Shown piece after piece: positions 1 to 11,050 of a stretch of 64,000 nt of DNA (the first letter of the stretch is position 1; each line of letters begins with the position of its first letter). The translations under genes and the position numbers were made by a program. The DNA is from Mixophyes australis (taxonomy: Eukaryota; Chordata; Amphibia; Anura; Limnodynastidae), in NCBI GenBank assembly GCA_036250195.1, contig JAVHZZ010000001.1, positions 399,704,117-399,768,116 on the forward strand, read 5' to 3'. Under the pieces are notes generated by a model, which worked only from the letters and a program-made list of their open reading frames with translations, was not told the origin of the DNA and did no database searches.

Positions 1-375
1 ACCTGCAAATCATCATGACCAGTCTCCAGTATAACCTGCATACTCACCTGCTGCTACTAACTCTCGGTACATTGGCTCTACTATTGCCCTGGGAAACTGT
101 CTCTTCGTCTCTCAGTCATTAAGCTACTTCTCATCCGTGGCATCTTCAGTTATTATCTTGGTTCTCAATACAGCCTCGTTCATCACCCCCTAAGAGGGCC
201 GCAACCTGTGGTCGGGGAGCAGCTAACTACACACTCCCTTGCGGGAGTCCCTGGCGAACACCTCCCTCACCGTTAGACTCCACGCCTCTCGGGAGGTAAT
301 ATCACGTGAGCCGTATGTACGGGCAGTCCTCTGACCCTAACTCAGTGACAGTGCCTTTGTGAGTGTGTTCTCCAT
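1..375. other. unassigned, possible LTR-retrotransposon leader
   Basis: This stretch has higher GC than its surroundings and no long reading frame. The part around 190-310 (GAGGGCCGCAACCTGTGGTC, CTCGGGAGGTAATATCACGT) resembles interspersed sequence I associate with frog LTR elements, but no terminal repeat, primer binding site or target duplication is visible because the window starts here. The assignment is inference only. Confidence 0.2.
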
Positions 376-811
376 ATGTTCCACCCTTCCTCATGTTGGT
401 ATTTTAATAATTATGAATTCACAAGTATTTCCTGCATCCCTGAGCTGTCTTGTTACCATGGTAGAGCATGGTTCCAGGTGCTCTTTTCCTGTTGCTTTCA
501 TGTAGATGAAGGGCGTTTGGAAATGAAGGGAAGACTGTGCAGGACAGAGAGGCAGGGCCGCCGAGAGGGGGGGGGAGCGGGTACTAATTACCCGGGCCCG
601 GCATGTCAGGGGGCCCGGCCCGGGCCCTTGCGCTGCTGATTTTTTTTAATTTTTAAAAATTTTTTTTCAAAACGTTTTTTTTTCCTTTCCTTTTTTTTTT
701 TTTTTTTGGCGGGGGGGGGGTGGGGGGGGGCTCGGTCGTTGGTGGGGGGAGCAGGCTAGTTTAAAAAAAAAAAAAAACATACTCACCTGATCGCGGAGCC
801 GGCATCCCTCC

Positions 812-920
812 TCTCTGCTGCTCTGTGCTCTATTCAGACTGTCTGAATGCTGGGTGTGATGTCATCATGTCATGCCCAGCATTCAGTCAGTCTGGAGCAA
901 TGGAGCACAGAGCAGCAGAG
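812..920. repeat. Imperfect hairpin inside hAT
   Basis: CTCTGCTGCTCTGTGCTC at the left pairs with GAGCACAGAGCAGCAGAG at the right. The inner arms, around ATTCAGACTGTCTGAATGCTGGG, also pair. A related hairpin with a similar core (GTTGGGCGTGACGTCA) lies at 45,716-45,813. Confidence 0.75.
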
Positions 921-949
921 AAGACCAAGAGAGGAGAAAAGGTAAGTGA

Positions 950-1400
950 AGGGAGGAAAACGAGGGGGGCACAGAGGGGTTAAAAAACGGGGGGGGGGGG
1001 GGGCAGCATGACAGAGGGGTTAAAAAATGAGGGGGAGCACAAAGGGGTTAAAAAACGGGGGGGCAGCATGACAGAGGGGTTAAAAAATGAGGGGGCACAA
1101 AGGGGTTAAAAAACGGGGGGGCAGCATGACAGAGGGGTTAAAAAATAAGGGGGGGCACAGAGGGGTTAAAAAATGGGAAAGCAGCATGACAGAGGGGGTG
1201 AAAAAATGAGAGGGGCACAGATGGGTTAAAAAACGGGGCAGTATGGCACAGTGGGGTTAATAAACAGGGGTCAGCACGGCACAGTGGGGTTAAAAAATGG
1301 TGGGCAGCATGACACAGTGGGGTTACAAAGGGGGGGGGGAGGCATGGCACAGTGGGATTGAAAAAGGGGGGGAGCAGCATAGTATAGTCTGATGAAGGGG
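950..1400. repeat. G-rich minisatellite (about 55-60 bp dimeric unit)
   Basis: Tandem, diverged units read roughly GGGGCACAGAGGGGTTAAAAAA then CGGGGGGGCAGCATGACAGA. Apparent proteins read across it are artefacts of the repeat. It lies wholly within the hAT at 553-2119. Confidence 0.8.
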
Positions 1401-2008
1401 AGCCAGATGAAGGGGGCAAAAACAGCATGGAGGGCACAGTGTGATCATAAGGCATGGCGATGATGAAGGGGCACATTATTGTAATATTGGAGCTGGAGGA
1501 AGGCCTAATTATTAATCGTGGGTGCTATTGATTTAACGCTGGGGCTGGCTGTAATTTTCTAAATGTAGCCATTTTTTTTTCAAAATAGGTCCTTCAACAT
1601 TTCTGGATCCGGACAAGCCACAACTAAAGAAAGCAGCAGCCACAGGTGGAGAAAGTGAGAAGAACAGGTAGGAGAGAGCAGCACAGTGTGTGAAATGTTG
1701 TGATTCTAGTAGGGACAATACCAATTTTTGGTGAATGTTGTGTCCAATGTAAGGTGTAGGCCAAGACTGAACTGTTTGTGTACACACTGCATTGTTTGTA
1801 TACTACCCTGTGGTGGTAGATGTCCTGAAAGTCAGGAGTGCTTAAACATATGTGACGCTCCGGCGAATTGAGAGCCTAGTGGTTTTTATGTTAGCCACGC
1901 CCCAATGGCACGTTTGCCACGCCCCCAAATGCATGACCGCACCTCCCAAAATTTTTGCACTGCCGTTTGGCTAGCCACGTTCCTGAATATATGACCATAC
2001 ACCTAATC

Positions 2009-2041
2009 TTTTTTGCGCCGCCGTAAGGCGGCGCAAAAAAA
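2009..2041. repeat. Short perfect hairpin near hAT right end
   Basis: TTTTTTGCGCCGCC, a GTAA loop and GGCGGCGCAAAAAA form a perfect stem. It sits about 80 bp inside the right end of the hAT and is probably a subterminal element. Confidence 0.7.
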
Positions 2042-2391
2042 TTTTGGGGCTTACTTCACTATGAGGGGGGCCCCATGAATTTGTTGTACCCGGGCCCTGA
2101 ATTCTTCTTGGCAGCCCTGCAGAGAGGTGAAGGAGGTTTAAAAATACAGAGAGAGTACAATAATGGGAGAAAAGCAGTGAAATCCAGAGATCAGGAAGAA
2201 GGTCTGCAAAGTTGATAAACTAGCAGAGAGCAATAAAGCAATGAATCAAGTCAGACCACACACAGAAAATAATGTGAGTAAAGAAAAGTAAAGCTTGGAA
2301 AATGAAAGAAAATATTGAGATCAGTAAAGATAGTAAATCAAGTAGAAATAAAGAAATATTTTCTGAAACTTCCCAGTTGTGGACACACTAT

Positions 2392-2711
2392 GGGACCGAT
2401 TCATTAAGGAAAGAAAAGCAAAAAACGGAGTAACTTTGCAACTTGGCAAAACCATGTTGCATTGGAGGGGGATGTAAACTTGAAATATGATGACAGATAT
2501 ATAGTTGGAGTAGGGCTTGTCCTAGATCAACTTTAAAGTTTAGTGTATAAAGAAAGCTATCAAGTATTTGTGTGCTACATGATAATACAGCCAGTATTTA
2601 ACTTATCTGCATAGCAATAAACTAATTTGCACCCCTTGCATTGTAACATGGTTTGTCCAGGAGAAAACTTGCTCCTTTTTTTAACTTTCCTTTCCTTAAT
2701 GAATCAGGCCC
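2392..2711. mobile_element. Palindromic MITE, GGGCCTGATTCATTAA family
   Basis: The left end GGGACCGATTCATTAAGG is inverted at the right end (...CCTTAATGAATCAGGCCC). A 3-bp duplication TAT flanks it. The same family recurs at 3423, 17,894, 18,297, and in diverged form at 22,485, 41,214 and 58,580. Three-bp A/T duplications suggest PIF/Harbinger, though no transposase is present to prove it. Confidence 0.8.
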
Positions 2712-2714
2712 TAT

Positions 2715-3422
2715 GTCGCTAGTGATTAACATTGGCTATCCTGAGGTGCGGAGTTCAATGGAAAACTAGGATTTTATCTTGGACTTTTCTCACGAGGGAG
2801 TGACAGTCTTTGTTAGCCTGGGGATCTCACAGGCCCCAGTCTAGTTTTGCTAGGCAGCTGTGGACACACATGACGATGGCCAGGTATAGAATGAGATGAG
2901 TGCAGAAAGCTAAGGTATAAAATGAAAATACTAGTCCATTGTCAGGGGCAGGCAGAACAGAATCGTAACAAGTTAAAAAGCCAAAGGTCAAGGTCAGAAT
3001 TGAAAAAAATGGTCAAAAACAGATTAGGATGGCACCCAATAATACAGACAGATAATTGAGAACTCAGACATCTGTAGGTATAAAACCTGTTGTTTAGGCA
3101 CTAGTCAACAGGATGAATAAATGAAATGTGAAATTGACACAGCACAGCCTACCTGGGAACCACAACTACTACACAAGCGCCTATTTGGACACATTTGCCA
3201 TTAGGTGCTCACAACTGGACATACGTATGAAGCATGGCAAACATGAAGCACCTGAGACAGATGTTGATGGTTATGACAAAATTCTTAAGTTACATTAGTG
3301 CTTAGAGACTGTGATGTAGCTGAATATGGGAAAGCCACTAAAGGTTATTTACGAAAGTACAAAACATGCACCTCCCCAAGTGCTTAAGCCATTTGTGCAT
3401 ATATTTTCCTAATACACTTATT
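2715..3422. other. Unassigned intergenic DNA
   Basis: I see no coding frame, terminal repeats or RNA-like structure here. Base composition is ordinary. The preceding 2128-2391 is equally uninformative apart from being rich in AAAGAAA runs. Confidence 0.5.
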
Positions 3423-3693
3423 GGGCCTGATTCATTAACGAAAGTTAAGCAAAAGTAAGTAAGGCAAAAACATGTTGCATGGGAGCGGGAGGTAAATTTT
3501 AAAATGTGATGGCAGATTTATAGTTGAGGTAGGGCTTGTCCTAGATAAATTTGAAATTTCAGTGTACATATAAGCTATCAAGTATTTGTGTGCTACATGA
3601 AAAAACAGTCAGTATTTTCATGGTTTTGTCCAGAAAACTTGAGTAAGAAAACTTACTCAATTTTTTGTTTAGCTTTCCTTATTAATCAGGCCC
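3423..3693. mobile_element. Palindromic MITE, GGGCCTGATTCATTAA family
   Basis: It begins GGGCCTGATTCATTAACG and ends ...CTTATTAATCAGGCCC, with an ATT duplication on both sides. The interior aligns with the copy at 2392-2711 (shared TATCAAGTATTTGTGTGCTA), about 50 bp shorter. Confidence 0.82.
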
Positions 3694-3894
3694 ATTGTTA
3701 CAGGAAAGCTGTAAATAAATGTTTATACCTATTATTTTGATTGTAAGACATGCCGATGCGTACATCCATGCACCCACAACATTTATATCGTTGTGAAGTG
3801 GTGTAGGGAGCTATGAGGAAAGGAAGTGGTTGGTACAGCGTGCAAATATGTTAGCCTGTTCAGGTGAACACATAAGGGTCTAACCTTCCACAAT

Positions 3895-4475
3895 TAGAGA
3901 TATTCACTGCCCCCCGTGTTTTGGTTTTGGTTTTGGATCTGGATTAACTTCGTGTTTTGGTTTTGGCAAAACCGCATTCGTGTGTTTTGGTTTTGGATCC
4001 CGTTTTTTTTTTCTAAAATCCCTATAATTTTTTTTTAACCCTACATTATCATTAACCTGAATAACATTAATTTCCAGTCATTTCCAGTCAATTTTTTTTC
4101 AAGTGACAAGAACACTGCTACCCCTCCTGTTTCTGTATGAGCAATAGCACTGAGCAATGACACTGGAGGCTGGAGAGTGACAAGAACACTGCTACCCCTC
4201 CTGTTTCTGTATGAGCAATGGTACTGAGCAATGACACTGGAGAGTGACAAGAACACTGCTACCCCTGTTTCTGTGTGAGCAATGGCGCTGGATCTCCTGG
4301 GGAGGGAGGTACTTATGGAATCCAAAACCTGCGAGATCCGACAATGCAACAATGACGTTTTGCCTAGATTCAGATCCGAGTACGCGTGAAAGTAACAAAC
4401 CAGCTCGCGAGCCTACTCAGATCCCCTAAGTTCGAGTGGGCTCGGTTTTAGGAAAACTGAGCCTGAGCATCTCTA
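3895..4475. mobile_element. Non-autonomous hAT, TAGAGATG family
   Basis: The left end is TAGAGATATTCACTG and the right end ...GAGCATCTCTA, with an exact 8-bp duplication TCCACAAT (3887-3894 and 4476-4483). The left subterminal part is made of GTTTTGG repeats. The right subterminal part carries a CGGTT...AACTGAG palindrome. The interior has about three imperfect repeats containing GTGACAAGAACACTGCTACC. Relatives are at 13,743, 18,501 and 44,279; the 13,743 copy keeps remnants of the transposase. Confidence 0.9.
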
Positions 4476-4485
4476 TCCACAATAC

Positions 4486-5640
4486 CCTTGACCAAGAGCT
4501 GCCACATTCACATTTACAGTTTATGATACACAATTCATATTTTTCCTATTGCTGCAAGGTTTCCACAGCAGTTCCATGTATTTTTTATCAGCCATTAGCA
4601 AAGAAGTTTAATGACTTATTTTACCAAGAACATCTGCTGGATTGTGTGGGTGATCTACTCCTCCATATTGAAACCATGAAGGAGCACTTACATTTTCTAC
4701 AGCCAAATTCAAGAGACAATTCATAGAGGATTTTGCTACCAGCAAATCCACTGTATGAACTAATCTTAGGTGAGGAGTCATATAGCATAATGTGTTCATT
4801 CAGCAGTTTCAGGATGTAAAGGAACTGATTCCATATGCAGCTATACACTTTCTCCACCGCTGTCTACAGAGGGAGACACCCATGCCTCCTGTAGATGGTG
4901 ATGATCAAGACTTTTAGAAAGACAGGTTCTTGGGATGCAAAATTATAGGGACTTTACAGTGATACAGTTAAAGTTCAAGTTAAAAGTTTAATCACACATG
5001 ATTACAAAGAAAGATTCAGAGAATTTACAAGGTGACTATACGGACCAGGTGAAATGTACTACAGTTTGATCTGTCCAGTACAGGAAAACTGTTTCCTTGA
5101 AAGGATAAGAAGTGGCCACTAACTGAACCCAGAAAGTTGCCACTAGATCTGTACTGTTTCCTTACATCCTAGGTATTGATTTAGGAGTGGAGAAGGGAGG
5201 AACACTCATCATTCTAGAGAAGCGACTCTATATCCACCCAAGCACTCCTCGGATTTCAGAAGATCCCCTGTCTGATTCAATGGAAATCTCAGAAACTGAT
5301 TACTCAACTTCGAGGAGGTACCAGCAAGTACTCTCTACAAGATCATTTGACTGGTTTATTACTCTAAATAGGAGAGACACCTAAGTATTGCTTCACTCAG
5401 CAGCGGACCTACCATTGGTTCAGCAGATGCAGTACAAACGGAGACCATGGAGATAATAGGGCCCACTGCACGGGGAACTAGCAAGTTGTAAGCCTCGGTT
5501 CCCTCCTCCCCGCTTACTTAAACCAGGGCCCAAAGCTCGCTAGTTCCGCCTCTGGCTTCACTACAATCACAGTGGACTGTTATGTTGCTATTTGTATATC
5601 TGTATTGCACACATAATAATAAAACAATTAACTTGCTTAT
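4486..5640 (+). pseudogene. Decayed intronless coding relic, family not recognised
   Basis: Several frames read as protein-like stretches separated by stops and frameshifts. About 4560-4690 gives a passage containing YQPLAKKFNDLFYQEHLLDC; 4700-4910, in another frame, gives QFIEDFATSKSTV and later IHFLHRCLQRETP; 5170-5384 gives an open end containing SEDPLSDSMEISETDYSTSR followed by a stop. An AT-rich tail with AATAATAAAACAA follows near 5620, like a 3' UTR. The lack of introns fits a processed copy of a host mRNA, or an unfamiliar transposon gene. I do not recognise the family. A small hAT interrupts the tail at 5398-5554. Confidence 0.35.
5398..5554. mobile_element. 157-bp hAT MITE
   Basis: An exact 8-bp duplication, GCTTCACT, lies at 5390-5397 and 5555-5562. 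The ends are CAGCAGCGGACCTA and, inverted, CAGAGGCGGAACTA. No coding capacity. The insertion splits the AT-rich tail of the coding relic before it. Confidence 0.88.
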
Positions 5641-6048
5641 GGTATACAATTGTAACTCATATAGCTTGAAAAAAATCAAACTTCAATACTTTTGTATTTT
5701 GAAGGCAGATATCTCAAAACCTTGGGGGGGGGGGGGGGGAGGGATGTAAATGATGTGCCAAACTGGCTTATTATTTTACGTGTAATTTCTAATGCACTGT
5801 GTCTAAACATTGCTGTTCAAACATTCACTAAGAGAGGCTTTTGGTCTTAAGTACACTGCATAGTTTTCTCTAAACCAGACAAATAAAACAGCTGTGTCTG
5901 GACTAAAAGAACAAGGTTTTAAAGTTACGCAATTCCAATTACATTATTTTGCCACTTTAACATATTTGATGGTACTCAAATCTAGAACATCATTTTCATG
6001 AAAAAAAAACCATTCTCCTAAGTCATAGTTGTGGTTAGAATTGTATAA

Positions 6049-6104
<56 letters not shown>

Positions 6105-6164
6105 GTCTATCTATCTATCATCTATCTCTGTCACATAGATCTATCTATCTATCAATATTTGTCA

Positions 6165-6195
<31 letters not shown>

Positions 6196-6310
6196 ATATC
6201 TATCTTTGTCCTATCTATCTATCTATCTATCTATCTATCAATCATCTATCTCTGTCACTTAGATCTATCTATCAATATTTGTCATATATATTTATCTATC
6301 TATCTTTGTC

Positions 6311-6350
<40 letters not shown>

Positions 6351-6627
6351 ATATCTCTGTCATATCTATATATCTATCTATCTGTCATATATATCTATCC
6401 ATCAATCTTTGTCATATGCATCTAACTATATTTATCTATCTCTGTCATATCTATCTGTCTATCTATCTCTATCATATGTATTGATCTATCTATCTGTCAT
6501 ATCTTTCTATCCATCTATCTATCTAGCACTGTCATATCTATCTATCTATCTATCTATCATATCTATCTATCGGTCATATTTATCTATCTATCTATCTCTA
6601 TCATATCTATGTATCTATCTATCTATG

Positions 6628-6675
<48 letters not shown>

Positions 6676-6869
6676 CTTCTATCTCTGTCATATGTATATA
6701 TTTATTGATCTATCTGTCATATCTTTCTATCCATTTGTCTTTGTCATGTACATCTAACTATATCATATCTATCTATCTACCACTGTCATATCTATGTATC
6801 TATTGATTTATCTATCTCTGTCATATCTAGCTATCAATCTATTTCTGTCATATATATCTATCTCTGTCA

Positions 6870-6924
<55 letters not shown>

Positions 6925-7199
6925 ATATCTATCTCTGTCATATCTATCTATCTCTGTCATTTCTATCTATCTATCTGGGTCATATCTATCTATCTATCAA
7001 TCTATCTATCTCTATCATATATATCTATCCATCTATTTATCTGTCTATCTCTGTCATATCTATCAATCAATCCATCTAGCTATCTCTGTCATATCTATTT
7101 ATCCATCTATCTGTCCTATCTATCCATCTATCTTTGTCATATGTATCTAACTCTATCTATCGCTGTCATATCTATCTATTAATCTATCAATCTCTGGCA

Positions 7200-7232
<33 letters not shown>

Positions 7233-7384
7233 CTGTCATATCTATATATCTATCTATCTATCTGTCATATCTATCATCAATCTTTGTCATATGCATCTAA
7301 CTATATTTATCTATCTCTGTCATATCTATCTGTCTATCTATATCATATCTATATATTTATTGATCTATCTATCTATCTGTCATA

Positions 7385-7417
<33 letters not shown>

Positions 7418-7589
7418 ATATATCAATCTGTCGTATATTTCTATCCATCTATCTACCACTGTCATATCTATCTTTCTATCTATCTCTGTTATATCTATTT
7501 ATCTATCTATCTCTATCATATCTATCTATCTGTCATATTTATCTATCTATGTATGTATCTATATATCTCAGTCATATCTATGTATCTTG

Positions 7590-7643
<54 letters not shown>

Positions 7644-7883
7644 CTGTCATATTTATGTATTGATCAATCTAACCCTGTCAGATCTATCTATCTATCTATC
7701 TATCTCTGTCATATCTATCTATCAATCCATCTAACTATCTATCTCTGTCATATCTATCTATTAATCTATCTCTGGCATATCTATCTATCTATCTGTCATA
7801 TCTATATATCTCTTGATCTATCTATCTGTCATATCTATCGATCTATCTTTGTCATATGTTTCTAATTGTATCTATCTCTGTCA

Positions 7884-7948
<65 letters not shown>

Positions 7949-8041
7949 GTCTATCCATCTATCTATCTCTTTCATAGCTATCTATTAATCTTCCTATTTC
8001 TGTCATAATTATCTATCTATCTATCTATCTATATATCTATA

Positions 8042-8088
<47 letters not shown>

Positions 8089-8092
8089 ATTT
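6049..8092. repeat. (ATCT)n tetranucleotide domain, part 1
   Basis: About 2 kb of (ATCT)n is interspersed with a longer motif, CTGTCATATCTATCTATC, repeated dozens of times at irregular spacing. A short (TA)n run lies at about 7387-7414. Long open frames rich in Ile, Tyr, Leu and Ser run through it only because the repeat lacks stop codons in two frames. The same domain resumes at 8791 and 10,561. Confidence 0.97.
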
Positions 8093-8095
8093 ATC

Positions 8096-8790
8096 CAGTG
8101 TCGAACTTGGAGTAAAAATCAGCCCTGGCATTTGAAGCATACAGGCCAACCTCTGTTGATGAGCAAAAAAACCTGTGTGCCGCTGCGCAGCGGTGGTGCC
8201 GCCAAGGGCGTGGCCACATGATGTTGGGGTCGTGGTTAACATGGGGCATTGATACGTACATTATAATAAAACATTACATTTATCAGGCCCTCCCAGCCAC
8301 ATCACGCCACCCACATCCCAGAAACACATTACAACACCCCAGTCCACTATACTTATCTATGCTTCTGATGCTGCTTACATCCATCAGGGTGGGAACTTCC
8401 TGTAGAGTGAGCAGGGAAGCTCTTAGTCTCACAAGATTAACAAATCTCATGAGACTTAGAGCTCCTCGACTTGCTCTGCAGGCTGTGTCCTGTTCGGGGA
8501 CTGGGAGAAACTATCAGATTCCTCCTGTTAACCAGAGTTGGATTAAGACTCGGGGGGGCCTAGGCACTTAACACAGGTGGACTCCTATGATATTACACAT
8601 TAGACACATTTTCAACAAATACACAGGCAATACTGTGAGCACTACTGTTAGGTGCACACAATTCTGCCTTCACAAGCAGTACAATGTAAAATAGGACATA
8701 CCACCCAACTGTCCTTGCAGTCAGACTAAATTGTGACTAAGCCGGACAGTCACTCACCAAATTCAGTACAGTTGGCAGACTGTACTGCTC
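8096..8790. mobile_element. Composite insertion in the (ATCT)n domain
   Basis: Non-repeat DNA interrupts the tetranucleotide array. Its left edge, CAGTGTCGAACTTGG, resembles the hAT end CAGTGTCGGACTGG seen at 27,447. A hairpin spans about 8405-8480 (arms AGCTCTTAGTCTCA and TGAGACTTAGAGCT). A second end-like sequence, CAGAGTTGGATTAAGACTCG, begins near 8533, close to the end of the 47,289 element. I see no matching right terminus or duplication, so it is probably two truncated hAT copies. Confidence 0.5.
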
Positions 8791-9032
8791 TCTCTATCTT
8801 TTTCTGTCATATCTATCAATCTCTGTCATATCTATTTATCAATCTATCTATCTATCTATCTCAGTCATATCTATCTATTTATTTGTCTATCTCAGTCATA
8901 TCTATCTATCCATCTATCTATCTATTTCTGTCATATCTATCTATCTTTGTCATATCCATCTATCCCTCTATCTCTGTCATATACAGTATATCAGTATATC
9001 TCTGTCATATTTATCTGTCTACCTATATATCG
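8791..9032. repeat. (ATCT)n tetranucleotide domain, part 2
   Basis: The array continues with the same CTGTCATATCTATCTATC motif. Its last 17 bp, TGTCTACCTATATATCG (9016-9032), is duplicated at 10,561-10,577 and brackets the next element. Confidence 0.95.
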
Positions 9033-9186
9033 CAGGTAGCCCACTAGGGGTTAAATGGCGCACGCTAGAGATTCTCCGGGAGGATGCTTATTAATACTAT
9101 AAATCTATTAAAAATGGAGATACTTCTATTAGTTGGCTTCCACAACTGCTGCAAACCCGTGGTGGATTGCTGTCAGCCACCAATAT

Positions 9187-9720
9187 TAGTCAAAGACATA
9201 AAAACACAAACATAAAAGGTTGCGCTGTTGGTCGGCACAAAATATAATGATTAATACCAGAGGTATTCTTGTGGGATACAGAAAGAAGACACTGGTTAAA
9301 AGTATATGAAAATGTTTTATAATCAGCCTCAAAAAATATGGCATATAATATATAGAAGCTTCAACATTACATAAAAAATACAACAAATTAAGGTATAATA
9401 CAATCCTAAATAAAAAAGGAACAACCGCGGCTGTAAATGAAAAATCAATAGAGCAATTGAATGCGCTACAAAGATAGAATGTGGCCATCACTCATATACT
9501 GAATCTTGAATATAGAAGCACATCCAGAAAAATAGCACATGAGAAATATAAAAAATCTTAGTCCATCACAGACGTGACATGGTTCAAGAATATCCAAAAA
9601 TATAGACTCCTCCTCCAATGGTAAGTAATTAAAGAGGGTTAATCACCCTGTCATCTGAATCACAGAAATCCGTATAGGTAACCTTGGAATTTTCACAGCC
9701 TGTATTAGTATCGCTCCCTC
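9187..9720 (-). repeat. Left arm of 0.53 kb inverted repeat
   Basis: This arm is the reverse complement of 10,040-10,564 with only scattered differences. Examples of shared sequence are GAGGGAGCGATACTAATACA near the spacer and CCAACAGCGCAACCTTTTAT near the outer end. The similar frames on opposite strands are a consequence of this. Confidence 0.93.
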
Positions 9721-9724
9721 ATTT

Positions 9725-9757
9725 TTGAGAAAGTGCCTTGTACAGGCACGAAACGCG
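9725..9757 (+). ncRNA. Hammerhead ribozyme-like motif (copy a)
   Basis: TTGAGAA stands in place of the CUGANGA box (9725-9731). One A follows, then a 6-bp stem II, GTGCCT/AGGCAC, with a 5-nt loop, then GAAA (9750-9753) and CGCGG. The C3 and G8 positions of the box are changed (to T and A) and the expected U before the cleavage site is G, so this copy should be inactive. Confidence 0.55.
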
Positions 9758-10039
9758 GGGTTTCTGTGAGTTTGGATCCGGATGTTCAAGTGCCTCCTGA
9801 TTCTGAATCTTACCATCGGTTTTCCGTTACGGGAGAAATACCTGTGTTTATTTTTATTCAACTGGCCTGTCAGGCTCCGATTACCACTGCCGGCATATAC
9901 GATAAGTATACACTTCATTTAGCCACTGACTCTGCAGCATTGTTGCGTTGACCACGCTTGAGTAGGTGGTGAAAAGATTACACCACTGGAACTATGTGCT
10001 ATCTGTGAGTTCTGTGTGAAGCTTGTCCGGATATGTAAG

Positions 10040-10564
10040 GAGGGAGCGATACTAATACAGGCTGGGAAAATTCCAAGGTTACCTATACGGATTTCTGTGA
10101 TTCAGATGACAGGGTGATTAACCCTCTTTAATTACTTACCATTGGAGGAGGAGTCAATATTTTTGGATATTCTTGAACCATGTCACGTCTGTGATGGACT
10201 AAGATTTTTGTATTTCTCATGTGCTATTTTTCTGGATGTGCTTCTATATTCAAGATTCAGTATATGAGTGATGGCCACACTCTATCTTTGTAGCGCATTC
10301 AATTGCTCTATTGATTTTTAATTTACAGCCGCAGTTGTTCCTTTTTTATTTAGGATTGTATTATACCTTAATTTGTTGTATTTTTTATGTAATGTTGAAG
10401 CTTCTATATATTATATGCCATATTTTTTGAGGCTGACTATAAAACATTTTCATATACTTTTAACCAGTGCCTTCTTTCTGTATCCCACAAAAATACCTCT
10501 GGTATTAATCATTATATTTTGTGCCGACCAACAGCGCAACCTTTTATGTTTGTGTTTTTATGTC
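10040..10564 (+). repeat. Right arm of 0.53 kb inverted repeat
   Basis: This arm mirrors 9187-9720. Its outer end (TTTTTATGTCT) overlaps the first bases of the 17-bp target duplication, so the exact junction is ambiguous by about 5 bp. Confidence 0.93.
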
Positions 10565-11050
10565 TACCTATATATCGACCTATTTACCTCTGTCATATCT
10601 ATCTATCTATCAATCTATCTATCGATCTATCAATCGCTGTCATATCTATATATCGATCGATCTATCACTGTCATATCTATTTATCTATCTATCTATCTCT
10701 GTCATATCTATATATCTATTGAGCTATCTATCTGTCATATCTATCTATCCATCTATCTTTGTTATATGTATCTAACTATATATGTCATATCTATCATATA
10801 TATCATATCTATTTATCTGTCATATCTATATATCGATCTAGCTATCTGTCATATCCATCTATCCATGTATCTCTGTCATATCTATATATTGATCAATCTA
10901 TCTCTGTGATATCTAACTATCTATTCATCTATCTATCTCTGTCATATCTATCTATCAATCTCTGTCATATCTATATATCGATCAATCTATCTCTGTGATT
11001 TCTATCTATCTCTGTCATATCTATCAATCTATTTATCTATCTCTGTTATA
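10561..11050. repeat. (ATCT)n tetranucleotide domain, part 3
   Basis: The array resumes after the duplication with more divergent units (ATCGATCA, CTGTGATATCTA). It ends in ATTATATTATCATCATAT. Confidence 0.93.

Larger units (their letters stand above)
553..2119. mobile_element. Non-autonomous hAT transposon with minisatellite
   Basis: The ends are inverted: CAGGGCCGCCGAGAGG on the left, and ...GGCAGCCCTG on the right (complement CAGGGCTGCCAAGAAG). An exact 8-bp duplication, CAGAGAGG, flanks it at 545-552 and 2120-2127. Eight-bp duplications and CAG-type ends are diagnostic of the hAT superfamily. The 1.57 kb interior has no transposase. It holds homopolymer tracts (650-780), a hairpin (812-920), a G-rich tandem array (about 950-1400) and a hairpin near the right end. 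It must have been moved by a transposase supplied elsewhere. It resembles the 45.7-46.6 kb unit and the 47,289-48,876 element in having an array beside a hairpin. Confidence 0.9.
9033..10560. mobile_element. Penelope-like terminal segments in inverted arrangement
   Basis: This 1.53 kb insertion sits in the (ATCT)n domain between 17-bp copies of TGTCTACCTATATATCG, a long target duplication as expected for target-primed retroelements rather than cut-and-paste transposons. About 520-535 bp from each side (9187-9720 and 10,040-10,564) are near-identical inverted copies around a 319-bp spacer. The spacer carries a hammerhead-like motif (9725-9757). No reverse transcriptase remains. PLEs are known to carry ribozyme-bearing terminal segments, sometimes in inverted order, so I assign it there by inference. 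A foldback transposon is the alternative. Confidence 0.6.

Noticed and set aside
1138..1476. 112-codon minus-strand frame with PLC-rich repeats
   Set aside because: Falls in the G-rich minisatellite of a hAT.
6029..7865. Many open frames of 65-147 codons rich in Ile, Tyr, Leu and Ser
   Set aside because: They are read-throughs of (ATCT)n; the repeat has no stop in these frames and the peptides are periodic.
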